From assembly GCF_901875305.1 (NCBI RefSeq), contig NZ_CABFLY010000003.1, positions 186,001 through 250,000 of the forward strand: DNA of 64,000 nucleotides. Reading direction: 5' to 3'. Origin of the DNA: Rothia mucilaginosa. GTDB taxonomy: Bacteria; Actinomycetota; Actinomycetes; Actinomycetales; Micrococcaceae. A program made the translations under genes and the position numbers. This document shows, one piece after another, positions 57,418 through 64,000 of the stretch. Each line of letters starts with the position of its first letter. Position 1 is the stretch's first letter. The notes under the pieces are model-generated. The model ran no database searches. It was not told the origin of the DNA and worked only from the letters and a program-made list of their open reading frames with translations.

Positions 57418-58887
57418 TTACTTGTAGCGAAGCGAGCTGAGCATCCCGGTTTCCATGTGATAGGCGTTATGGCAGTGAAATGCCCACTCACCGGGGTTCT
57501 TGGCGATCAGGTCGGCGATTATGGTTTCACCGCCGCGGAGAAGGACGGTGTCCTTGCGTAGCCCGCCGCTGCCGGGCAGCGACCACGTGTGGCCGTGGAT
57601 GTGCATGGGATGGGGCATCATGGTCTTGTTGCGCATGACCATCCGCAGGCGCTGGCCCTCCTGCACGGTCGCGGAGGAGGATTGGCCGTCGGTGAGAATG
57701 CTCCATTTATACGGCATCATCTGCCCGACCAGGTCGATGCTGACTTCTCGGTCTGGTGTGCCCTCGGGCAGGAGTGCACGGTCTGCTGGCTTCAGGGAGG
57801 ACAGAAGCAGTCCGGTGGACGACAACTCGGGGAAGTCGACATCGGGGCTGGGGGCCTGGCCGCCGGCGGTGCGGATGACGGCGAAGGCGCGGTCGTTCTT
57901 ACCCACCGCCAAAGCCGTGAGCGGGAAGACGCCGTCGCCGAGGATGACCTCGACGTCGACACGCTCGCCCATCGACAGGTAGATCGATTCGGTCTCCAAG
58001 GGCTGGACAGGGAAGCCGTCGGTGTGGGTAACGGTCATGCGGTGACCCCCGAGGGCCACCTTGAAGATGGTGTCACCGCCGGAGTTGATAAACCGCAGGC
58101 GGGCCTTGTTGCCCGGGCGAGCCTCGAAGGTCCGGTGAGCACGGGGGATACGTCCGTTGATGAGGTAGTGCGGATACATCACATCGCCGGCATCCCCGCC
58201 CAGTACCCGGTCCGGGGTGCCGTGATGATTTCCCATTCCCATCTTCCCGTGATGGTCGCCCGAGCCCATTCCGGTGAGCTTGGCGAGCTCATCGTCGGGA
58301 GTGCCCTGAATGCCATCGACCCAGTCGTCGAGCACGATGGTCCATTCGACGTCATGGTCCTCAGCGTCTTGCGGGTCACGGATGATTAGTGGGGCGTGGA
58401 GGCCGCGATCAAGCTGCAGGCCGGCGTGGGAATGGTAGAAGTAGGTGCCACCGTGGGGGACTTTAAAAACATAGGAGAAAGACTTGCCAGGTTCAATGGG
58501 GTCCTGGGTCATGCCGGGCACACCGTCGGCTGCGTTGTGGAGTGCGATGCCATGCCAGTGGATGGAGGTGCTCTCAGGCAGTTCATTGGTGATATCGACC
58601 TGGAGAACGTCGCCGGCGGTGGCCTCAATGGCCGCATCCCCGGTGTTAGAGACGTATCCCCACGTCTTGGCTTCGATGCCGCCGATATCCAGGGAGAGGG
58701 GCCGGGCGGTCAGCGTCCGGCGCACCGTCGGCTCACCGAGCGCAGTGGAGGTGGGAGTGGGGTGAAGGGAGGGACCTGGTGTCGAGGTAGCGGGTCCAGG
58801 GTTGCTGCTGCAGGCGGCCAAGGCTCCGGTGCCGGCGAGGGCGAGCCCGCCGAGCAGAAACTGTCGTCGGGGAAACGTGTTCGTCAT
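57418..58887 (-). CDS. Multicopper oxidase, Tat-exported lipoprotein (copper tolerance)
   Basis: A 489-residue cupredoxin enzyme. The N-terminus has a twin-arginine motif (RRQFLLGG) followed by a lipobox LAAC (Cys near residue 25), so it is exported folded and lipid-anchored. All four copper-ligand motifs are present: HWHG, HSH (YFYHSHAGLQ), HPMHIHGH and HCHNAYHMETGM. A His/Met-rich insert (SGDHHGKMGMGNHHG, about residues 222-236) resembles copper-binding loops of CueO-type cuprous oxidases. It probably oxidises Cu(I) outside the membrane. It is the last gene of the minus-strand arm of the copper island, downstream of a CueP-like gene and CsoR-like operators. Confidence 0.93.
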   Translation of the reverse strand: MTNTFPRRQFLLGGLALAGTGALAACSSNPGPATSTPGPSLHPTPTSTALGEPTVRRTLTARPLSLDIGGIEAKTWGYVSNTGDAAIEATAGDVLQVDITNELPESTSIHWHGIALHNAADGVPGMTQDPIEPGKSFSYVFKVPHGGTYFYHSHAGLQLDRGLHAPLIIRDPQDAEDHDVEWTIVLDDWVDGIQGTPDDELAKLTGMGSGDHHGKMGMGNHHGTPDRVLGGDAGDVMYPHYLINGRIPRAHRTFEARPGNKARLRFINSGGDTIFKVALGGHRMTVTHTDGFPVQPLETESIYLSMGERVDVEVILGDGVFPLTALAVGKNDRAFAVIRTAGGQAPSPDVDFPELSSTGLLLSSLKPADRALLPEGTPDREVSIDLVGQMMPYKWSILTDGQSSSATVQEGQRLRMVMRNKTMMPHPMHIHGHTWSLPGSGGLRKDTVLLRGGETIIADLIAKNPGEWAFHCHNAYHMETGMLSSLRYK

Positions 58888-58958
58888 GATTTAACCTTTC
58901 TTGGTGCAAAATTTCAGTGATACGGGAGACAGGCGCAGGTGAGGACTCTACTGAGCCA

Positions 58959-59261
58959 TCACGTCAGGCGCAGGTCTGTGACACAGGTGGCACCGTCGTC
59001 GGTGGTGGAAAACTCCGTGGTGCCGGTACGCCCCTGGTAGCTGACCTCAATCAGGCCGGTGGCATCATTGGGAAGCCAGAAGCCAATAAACCCATTGTCG
59101 AAGGTGGTTGTCGCCTCGTCCACCAGCGCCTCACCGGTCGCCTCATCGGTGATCGTGACCTGGATATCCTCATTGTCGAGTTCCCCCAGGCAGGTCGTGA
59201 GGCTGTGGTAGAAGCAGCCGTGGGAGGCCATCGGCAAGAGGCGGGGCAGGGAGGTAATCAC
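58959..59261 (-). CDS. Chimeric CueP-like copper-binding protein
   Basis: A 100-residue frame. From residue 17 on (CFYHSLTTCLGELDNEDIQ...WLPNDATGLIEVSYQGRTGTTEFSTTDDGATCV) it matches the C-terminal half of CueP, an exported copper-binding protein, with its conserved cysteines. The first 16 residues, MITSLPRLLPMASHGC, are identical to the start of the HMA-domain protein encoded divergently at 59809. The expected signal peptide and N-terminal half of CueP are missing. The likely explanation is an inverted duplication of the copZ promoter and 5' end that replaced the 5' half of cueP. GTG start with AGGAG. Whether the product is functional is doubtful. Confidence 0.75.
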   Translation of the reverse strand: MITSLPRLLPMASHGCFYHSLTTCLGELDNEDIQVTITDEATGEALVDEATTTFDNGFIGFWLPNDATGLIEVSYQGRTGTTEFSTTDDGATCVTDLRLT

Positions 59262-59340
59262 GGGAAAGCTCCTACGGGTCGGTGGGATGCGGCGATGCTA
59301 CTCTCCAGCATATACCCCCTTGGGGTATATATTGAAAGGC
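59213..59340. repeat. Left arm of inverted duplication (promoter and 5' end)
   Basis: The reverse complement of this segment closely matches about 59735-59862. It contains a CsoR-like operator, the ribosome site taggag and the first 16 codons of the gene. Together the two arms give divergent copies of one promoter, driving the chimeric cueP leftward and the HMA gene rightward. Confidence 0.85.
59310..59330. promoter_or_regulatory. CsoR-like operator 1
   Basis: A 21-bp palindrome, atatacccc-ctt-ggggtatat, matching the GC-centred AT-flanked operators of copper-sensing CsoR repressors. It lies upstream of the chimeric cueP and multicopper oxidase genes. Confidence 0.7.
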
Positions 59341-59359
59341 GGCGGTGCTGCTCTTCAGT

Positions 59360-59380
59360 ATATACCCCCCTGGGGTATAT
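59360..59380. promoter_or_regulatory. CsoR-like operator 2
   Basis: A second palindrome of the same type (atatacccc-cct-ggggtatat), in tandem with operator 1. Its flanks (gctgctcttcag on the left, tttcaagggg on the right) resemble those of operator 3 read in the opposite direction, so it is another copy of the same promoter unit. Confidence 0.7.
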
Positions 59381-59425
59381 TTTCAAGGGGTGGAGGGCAC
59401 GACCCTCATGCGGGGCAGGGCGTGG

Positions 59426-59700
59426 TCACCGAGCAGCCTCCTCACTGTCGGGAGGGGATAGCGGGAGGCGGAGGGCAAACACCGCTCCGCGACCGGCCCC
59501 GGGGGAGGTGGCGGTGAGGGTGCCACCGTGGGCCTCGATCAGTACCTTGGAGATGGTCAGATCGATACCGGCCCCGCCGTTGTTCCGACTGCGGGCGGCG
59601 CCCCCCGGTAGAAGCGTTCGAAGATGTGTCCGAGCTGGCCAGGTGGGATACCCTCGCCGTCATCGGCGACGTGGATGAGCGTGGTGGACGCTAATCCGGA
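59426..59700 (-). pseudogene. Remnant of a sensor histidine kinase (C-terminal ATPase part)
   Basis: On the minus strand, pieces of a histidine-kinase HATPase domain can be read: VADDGEGIPPGQLGHIFERFYRG, then after a frame change GGAGIDLTISKVLIEAHGG and ATSPGAGRGAVFALRLPLS up to a stop at 59426-59428. The G1 and G2 box residues are recognisable, but the kinase core, sensor and membrane parts are absent and at least one frameshift lies near 59600. It is probably what is left of a CopS-type copper sensor of the island's original two-component system. Confidence 0.75.
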
Positions 59701-59734
59701 CCTGCCTGCCGGCCGGGGTGTGTCCTCCATCTCT

Positions 59735-59862
59735 TGAAAATATACCCCAGGGGGGTATATACTGGAGAGCAGCATCGCCCCATCCCACCGACCCGTAGGA
59801 GCTTTCCCATGATCACCTCCCTGCCCCGCCTCTTGCCGATGGCCTCCCACGGCTGCAGCTGT
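59735..59862. repeat. Right arm of inverted duplication (promoter and 5' end)
   Basis: Inverted counterpart of 59213-59340. Here the promoter and first codons continue into the HMA-domain gene, which has no sign of truncation, so this arm may be the original. Confidence 0.85.
59740..59760. promoter_or_regulatory. CsoR-like operator 3
   Basis: A palindrome, atatacccc-agg-ggggtatat, about 50 bases upstream of the HMA-domain gene. It is expected to control the plus-strand genes for the copper chaperone-like protein and the copper ATPase. No csoR gene is in the window, so the repressor must be encoded elsewhere. Confidence 0.7.
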
Positions 59863-60135
59863 TGCGGACCTGCCTCACATGCCGACACCGCCTCCAACCC
59901 TGCCGCCAGCGACTCGTCAGCAGGAGGGTCCTCCCCTAGCTACCAGGTCACCGGCCTGACCTGCGGGCACTGCGCGAAAAGCGTGACCCAGGCCCTTCAA
60001 GCCCTCCCTCAGGTCGACGACGTCCAGGTTGATCTCGCTGCTGGTGGTGTTTCCACCGTCACGGTCACCGGTGTCGTACCTCCGGAGATGGTTCGCCGGG
60101 CTATCGAGGCGACCGGCTACACCGTCTTATCCTGA
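59809..60135 (+). CDS. Heavy-metal-associated (HMA) domain protein, copper chaperone-like
   Basis: A 108-residue protein. The last 65 residues are an HMA fold (YQVTGLTCGHCAKSVTQALQALPQVDDVQVDL...), with the Cys-x-x-Cys metal site in TCGHC. The N-terminal part has a second cysteine cluster (HGCSCCGP) and a Ser/Ala-rich linker, unlike minimal CopZ (~70 residues). It probably binds Cu(I) and hands it to the ATPase encoded 52 bases downstream. ATG 59809 with AGGAG; the open frame extends upstream across the operator, which rules that part out as coding. Confidence 0.88.
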   Translation: MITSLPRLLPMASHGCSCCGPASHADTASNPAASDSSAGGSSPSYQVTGLTCGHCAKSVTQALQALPQVDDVQVDLAAGGVSTVTVTGVVPPEMVRRAIEATGYTVLS

Positions 60136-60186
60136 TCGATTTCACCCATCATCTCGACCCCGACCGGGTTGAGCGAAAGGAACGTC

Positions 60187-62421
60187 ATGAACACTCCCCA
60201 CCATTCCGGCGATCACCATGGTGATCACCACGCTCCGGAAACAGACCACACCCACCACCCGAATCATGCCAGCCACGAACACCACGCAGACGCCGACACC
60301 CACGGCCAGGCGATGCCCCACGGTCACCCGCACTCCGTCCTGGACGAAGACCACCAGGTTCATGGTCACGGCGAACACGCCGGGCACAGCACCGCAATGT
60401 TTCGGGAACGCTTCTGGTGGTCACTGATTCTGTCCATTCCCGTCGTTATTTTCAGCCCCATGGTCGCCCACCTGCTCGGCTACCCCCTCCCGGCATTCCC
60501 CGGATCCACCTGGGTTCCCCCGGTACTGGACACGATCATCTTCGTCTACGGCGGAACGCCTTTCCTCAAGGGCGGATGGAAGGAACTGAAATCCCGCCAA
60601 CCCGGGATGATGCTCCTGATCGCCATGGCCATCACCGTAGCGTTTGTCGCCTCCTGGGTAACCACTCTGAGGCTGGGCGGTTTTGACCTGGACTTCTGGT
60701 GGGAGCTGGCCCTGCTGGTGACCATCATGCTACTGGGCCACTGGCTGGAGATGCGCGCTCTCGGGGGTGCGTCCTCCGCGCTTGACGCGCTGGCTGCCCT
60801 GTTGCCGGATGAGGCCGAGAAAGTTGTCGACGGGACGACCCGCACCGTGGACATCTCCGAGCTGGTCGTCGGCGACGTCGTGCTGGTGAGGGCCGGTGCC
60901 CGGGTGCCGGCCGACGGAACCATCCTCGAGGGAGCCGCCGAATTCGATGAGGGGATGATCACCGGCGAATCCCGTCCCGTCTTCCGCGACACCGGTGACA
61001 AGGTGGTCGCCGGTACCGTGGCCACCGACAACACCGTCCGCGTCCGGGTGGAGGCTACCGGCGGGGACACCGCCTTGGCCGGGATCCAACGCATGGTTGC
61101 CGACGCACAGGAGTCCTCCTCCCGGGCCCAGGCCCTGGCGGATCGGGCGGCGGCGTTGTTGTTCTGGTTCGCGCTGATCTCTGCTCTGATCACCGCGGTG
61201 GTGTGGACCACCATCGGCAGCCCGGACGATGCCGTGGTGCGCACGGTCACGGTGCTGGTCATCGCCTGCCCGCACGCCTTGGGCCTGGCGATTCCGCTGG
61301 TCATTGCGATCTCCACCGAGCGGGCCGCGAAATCCGGGGTGCTCATCAAGGACCGGATGGCGCTCGAGCGGATGCGCACCATCGACGTGGTGCTCTTTGA
61401 TAAAACCGGCACCCTGACCGAGGGTGCGCACGCGGTCACCGGTGTCGCGGCAACTGTCGGCGTCACCGAGGGCGAGCTGCTGGCTCTGGCCGCCGCCGCG
61501 GAGGCCGACAGCGAGCACCCCGTGGCCCGCGCCATCGTGGCGGCCGCGGCCGCCCATCCCGAGGCCTCTCGTCGGCAAATCCGTGCAACTGGTTTCAGCG
61601 CCGCCTCCGGCCGGGGGGTCCGGGCCACTGTCGATGGCGCTGAGATCCTCGTGGGCGGGCCGAACATGCTGCGCGAGTTCAACCTCACCACCCCGGCCGA
61701 GCTCACCGACACCACCAGCGCCTGGACCGGGCGTGGGGCCGGTGTGCTCCATATTGTCCGCGACGGTCAGATTATCGGTGCGGTGGCCGTCGAGGACAAG
61801 ATTCGCCCCGAATCCCGCGCCGCTGTGAAAGCCCTGCAGGACCGCGGGGTGAAGGTCGCGATGATTACCGGTGACGCGCAGCAGGTGGCCCATGCGGTTG
61901 GTCAGGACTTGGGGATTGATGAGGTCTTCGCCGAGGTCCTGCCCCAGGACAAGGACACCAAGGTCACCCAGTTACAGGAGCGTGGCCTGAGCGTGGCCAT
62001 GGTCGGCGACGGTGTCAACGACGCCCCGGCCCTGGCCCGCGCCGAGGTCGGCATCGCCATCGGGGCCGGCACGGATGTGGCAATGGAATCCGCCGGAGTG
62101 GTCCTGGCCAGTGACGATCCCCGGGCAATATTGTCGATGATTGAGCTCTCGCAGGCCAGCTACCGCAAGATGATCCAGAACCTCATCTGGGCGTCCGGTT
62201 ACAACATCTTGTCCGTGCCCCTGGCCGCCGGCGTGCTCGCCTCTAGCGGCATTCTACTTCCCCCGGCTGCTGCTGCGGTGTTGATGTCGCTGTCGACGAT
62301 TGTGGTGGCGCTTAACGCTCAGTTGCTGCGCCGGATTGATCTGGACCCTGCCCACCTGGCTCCCACCAGTCCGAAGGAAGAACACACCACTCCTACTCCG
62401 GCATCCACCGCCGTCCACTGA
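60187..62421 (+). CDS. copB: P1B-type copper-exporting ATPase, CopB type (CPH motif)
   Basis: A 744-residue heavy-metal ATPase. The N-terminus is very rich in histidine (about residues 4-60) in place of an HMA domain. The membrane metal site is CPH (VIACPHALGLAIPLV, near residue 360), which marks the P1B-3 (CopB) group, as opposed to CPC of CopA. Other motifs: ITGESRPV, the phosphorylated Asp in LFDKTGTLTEG (near 405), HP in SEHPVARAIV, and MVGDGVNDAPALA (near 608). It pumps copper out of the cytoplasm. The ATG at 60187 follows AAGGA; a TTG 18 bases earlier is less likely. Confidence 0.93.
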   Translation: MNTPHHSGDHHGDHHAPETDHTHHPNHASHEHHADADTHGQAMPHGHPHSVLDEDHQVHGHGEHAGHSTAMFRERFWWSLILSIPVVIFSPMVAHLLGYPLPAFPGSTWVPPVLDTIIFVYGGTPFLKGGWKELKSRQPGMMLLIAMAITVAFVASWVTTLRLGGFDLDFWWELALLVTIMLLGHWLEMRALGGASSALDALAALLPDEAEKVVDGTTRTVDISELVVGDVVLVRAGARVPADGTILEGAAEFDEGMITGESRPVFRDTGDKVVAGTVATDNTVRVRVEATGGDTALAGIQRMVADAQESSSRAQALADRAAALLFWFALISALITAVVWTTIGSPDDAVVRTVTVLVIACPHALGLAIPLVIAISTERAAKSGVLIKDRMALERMRTIDVVLFDKTGTLTEGAHAVTGVAATVGVTEGELLALAAAAEADSEHPVARAIVAAAAAHPEASRRQIRATGFSAASGRGVRATVDGAEILVGGPNMLREFNLTTPAELTDTTSAWTGRGAGVLHIVRDGQIIGAVAVEDKIRPESRAAVKALQDRGVKVAMITGDAQQVAHAVGQDLGIDEVFAEVLPQDKDTKVTQLQERGLSVAMVGDGVNDAPALARAEVGIAIGAGTDVAMESAGVVLASDDPRAILSMIELSQASYRKMIQNLIWASGYNILSVPLAAGVLASSGILLPPAAAAVLMSLSTIVVALNAQLLRRIDLDPAHLAPTSPKEEHTTPTPASTAVH

Positions 62422-62441
62422 TTCACCACTTCTCTCCACTG

Positions 62442-62499
62442 CCCCATATGACCCTGAAAGGCTCCACCATGAAGCGCACCCTTTCAGGATCATATGGGG
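62442..62499. repeat. 20-bp inverted repeat at the right edge of the copper island
   Basis: Arms 62442-62461 and 62480-62499 are complementary at 19 of 20 positions around an 18-base loop. It begins 20 bases after the copB stop, so it may be the operon terminator, but it ends only about 28 bases before the right direct repeat starts. Confidence 0.85.
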
Positions 62500-62658
62500 A
62501 CCATGGACGAGATGGGTGGAATGGATCACGGCGTGAGTGCCATGGAGATTCGCTATGTGGGCGAGTTCCTGGAAGTGAAGGTGCAGGGTAAGGAGCCGCG
62601 TATTCGTGCGCAGAAGGTTGCGGAGGCGACCGGCAGCACGGAAGGCGCTGACACCTAA
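62494..62658 (+). pseudogene. Fusion of a Met/Asp-rich fragment with the esterase 3' end
   Basis: A 54-codon frame from ATG 62494. The first codons read MGTMDEMGGMDHG, which looks like the Met/His-rich copper-binding tails of copper-island proteins; the rest (MEIRYVGEFLEVKVQGKEP...) is the C-terminus of the esterase complete at 56148-56900, starting at its catalytic His. The junction marks the right border of the inserted island. A second ATG (62469, MKRTL...) behind GAAAGG may be the start of the original, now deleted, island gene. Confidence 0.75.
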
Positions 62659-62672
62659 ATCGACTATATGGA

Positions 62673-62703
62673 AAGCCCCCGGGTCGTGATGACTCGGGGG
62701 CTT
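62673..62703 (+). terminator. Duplicated esterase terminator
   Basis: A 9-bp stem (62673-62681 with 62695-62703), the same hairpin as at 56915-56945 with changes only in the loop. Confidence 0.85.
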
Positions 62704-62744
62704 ACGTGTAGTTCCGCTTAGAAAGACCGGGGATGCTTGGCTCC

Positions 62745-63110
62745 GCACGGAAAGCGGTATTCGTCCTCGTTCCTACAGGGGCTGGGTGGGTGGGACGCTA
62801 TACCCTTTCTCCGCTCCTGCAGGGGCACCCGCCGCACCCGGACGCTCCGCTCTTCCTTGCTTCGCTGCGGAGAGCGTCCGGGGCGGCACCCTGATGTCGC
62901 TTCCGGAGGGTATAGCTACCCCGGCTGTCCGTGGTATGCGACTTGGTGCGAGCGGAGGGGCGGTGTCGTCCGTAGTGACATCAGGGTGCCCGAAGCGAAG
63001 CGAGGGCGGGTTCCCTGTAGGAACGAGGACGGTCACCAGCGCCTCCAGCGCTCAGCAGGAGGAAATATGCGGCGTCCCGCCCCTGCTTAGTGAGGGGAGG
63101 AACGAGGACG
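62745..63110. repeat. Dispersed palindromic intergenic repeat, copy 4
   Basis: Starts with cgtcctcgttcctacagggg (about 62763), then module B (aggggcacccg...ggacgctccg, gcggagagcgtcc, about 62820-62895), then module A in reverse sense (ggggcggtgtcgtccgtag, gacatcagggtgcccgaagc, aggaacgaggacg, about 62956-63030), and a final ggaacgaggacg near 63100. Confidence 0.85.
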
Positions 63111-63165
63111 TACGCCGTACCCTCGCATGTAGCCCTAACCAAGCCCTAACCAAGCAGAGAGAGGA

Positions 63166-63381
63166 CTAGCCCTCGTGCGCAACCTTCACAGTCATGCCGT
63201 TAAAGCTGACGGTGTCGCCGGGGTGTAGCTGCTTGCCGCGCGCTTCTTCAATGTCGCCGTTGACCTTGACCAGGCCGTGCTGAATGACTTCACGTGCCTG
63301 CGCGCCGTCCTCTACGAGGTTGGCGAGCTTGAGGAACTGGCCGAGGCGGATCATGTCGTCGCGAATAAAAATCTCTTCCAT
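63166..63381 (-). CDS. Small S4-domain RNA-binding protein (YbcJ-like)
   Basis: A 71-residue protein consisting of a single S4 domain: IFIRDDMIRLGQFLKLANLVEDGAQAREVIQHGLVKVNGDIEEARGKQLHPGDTVSF. Such proteins bind structured RNA, probably rRNA or tRNA; the exact role is unknown. ATG 63381 with GAGGG. Its 3' end (last codons HEG-stop) forms the right end of the long direct repeat, and a truncated copy of those codons is found near 57340-57357. Confidence 0.88.
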   Translation of the reverse strand: MEEIFIRDDMIRLGQFLKLANLVEDGAQAREVIQHGLVKVNGDIEEARGKQLHPGDTVSFNGMTVKVAHEG

Positions 63382-63613
63382 GCCCTCTAGTTTATCCCGC
63401 CGGGTGCATCCTGGCGTCCGGCAAAAATGGGGGAGTGGTGGGCCGGGTAGGCATACCCAGGGGTGGGGTGGTGATGGTACCCTAGTGTCTTGCATCAAAA
63501 GTGTGCATATTGCGCCGATGAGCGCGAATATCGGGCGCCCCTGCTTTGGGTGGTGCCCTCAATAACCCGAACTCACGCACGTCACAGCCGGTGGCGGGGC
63601 AGAAGGAGTAACT

Positions 63614-64000
63614 ATGGCTGAAAAGTCCACCCTCGATAACGTTATTGCGCTCGCAAAGCGCCGCGGCTTTGTTTTCCAGGCCGGTGAAATCTACGGCGGT
63701 TCCCGCTCCGCATGGGACTACGGTCCCCTCGGTGTGGAGCTGAAGGAAAACATCCGCCAGCAGTGGTGGCAGCGTTTCGTCCGCTCCCGTGCGGACATGG
63801 TCGGCCTGGACTCCTCCGTTATTCTGCCCCGTGCGGTGTGGGAGGCATCCGGTCACGTGGCAACCTTCACCGACCCGCTGGTCGAGTGCCTCTCCTGCCA
63901 CAAGCGTCTGCGTCAGGATCACCTGCTGGAGCACTTTGAGGCAAAGAAGGGCCGCGCTGCTGAGGGTATGAGCGAGATTGTATGCCCGAATTGCGGTACC
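63614..64000 (+). CDS. glyS: Glycyl-tRNA synthetase, 5' part (runs off the window)
   Basis: The first 129 codons of a class II, alpha2-type glycyl-tRNA synthetase. Diagnostic sequence: [38 protein letters not shown], motif 1 region [23 protein letters not shown], and the start of a zinc-binding-like insert (CLSCHKRLR...VCPNCGT). A good AAGGAG site precedes ATG 63614. The 3' end lies beyond the window. Confidence 0.95.
   Translation, partial: MAEKSTLDNVIALAKRRGFVFQAGEIYGGSRSAWDYGPLGVELKENIRQQWWQRFVRSRADMVGLDSSVILPRAVWEASGHVATFTDPLVECLSCHKRLRQDHLLEHFEAKKGRAAEGMSEIVCPNCGT

Larger units (their letters stand above)
62527..63178. repeat. Right long direct repeat flanking the copper island
   Basis: Second copy of 56769-57357: partial esterase 3' end, the same terminator, palindromic repeats, and the 3' end of the S4-domain gene, which here continues into the complete gene. 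It is about 60 bases longer than the left copy, including a roughly 30-base extra segment near 62720-62750. Differences between the copies suggest they came from different strains. Confidence 0.9.

Overview
The window looks like the chromosome of a high-GC Gram-positive actinobacterium of the family Micrococcaceae, most likely Rothia (a Rothia mucilaginosa-like oral commensal). This is an inference from the gene families seen: an LpdA-type flavoprotein, a separate acyl-CoA carboxylase epsilon subunit, an Rpf-like transglycosylase with LysM, GatCAB, a SAM-IV riboswitch ahead of metY, and an NAD-dependent ligase. No rRNA, tRNA, CRISPR array or insertion sequence was recognised.

Layout. 1-2.5 kb: a secreted protein with a fibrinogen-like domain, a beta-propeller and an Fn3-like end. 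3-8.3 kb: mfd and lpdA, closed by a long perfect stem-loop shared with a convergent MHS-family transporter. 10-14.6 kb: accA3 (biotin carboxylase plus biotin carrier), maf and a dicarboxylate/amino-acid symporter, with a 13-bp tandem repeat before accA3. 15-17.4 kb: a serine-rich membrane protein followed by a glutathionylspermidine-synthase-like ATP-grasp enzyme. 17.5-27.6 kb: a DUF885 peptidase-like protein, a pair of Mrr-related genes (one with an intact nuclease motif, one a large multi-winged-helix protein with a degenerate motif), accE, accD5, a YciI-like protein and birA, so most of a biotin-dependent carboxylase and its biotin ligase lie close together. 27.7-30.5 kb: a small membrane protein and a translationally coupled class III cyclase / PP2C phosphatase pair. 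30.7-38 kb: ligA, an Rpf-like secreted protein behind a long structured leader, and gatCAB.

38.7-49.7 kb: a lipoprotein / MacA-like adaptor / MacB-like exporter set, oligopeptidase B, rsgA, and a second ABC-2 export operon. 50-51.8 kb: an AT-richer MFS transporter divergent from an ArsR-type regulator, probably acquired. 51.9-55 kb: SAM-IV riboswitch, metY and metX. 55.3-56.9 kb: a MerR regulator with a typical 19-bp-spacer promoter, a truncated MerR, and an alpha/beta-hydrolase esterase.

57.4-62.4 kb: a copper-resistance island (multicopper oxidase, chimeric CueP, HMA-domain protein, CopB-type ATPase, a decayed sensor-kinase remnant, three CsoR-like operators). It sits between two long direct repeats, each carrying the 3' end of the esterase gene through the last codons of the downstream S4-domain gene, so it appears to have inserted into the est-S4 junction and duplicated it. 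The window ends in the 5' part of glycyl-tRNA synthetase.

A family of GC-rich palindromic intergenic repeats occurs four times (about 38.3, 43.1, 57.1 and 62.9 kb). The most notable points are the direct-repeat-flanked copper island with its inverted promoter duplication, the Mrr / pseudo-Mrr gene pair, the structured rpf leader and the palindromic repeat family.
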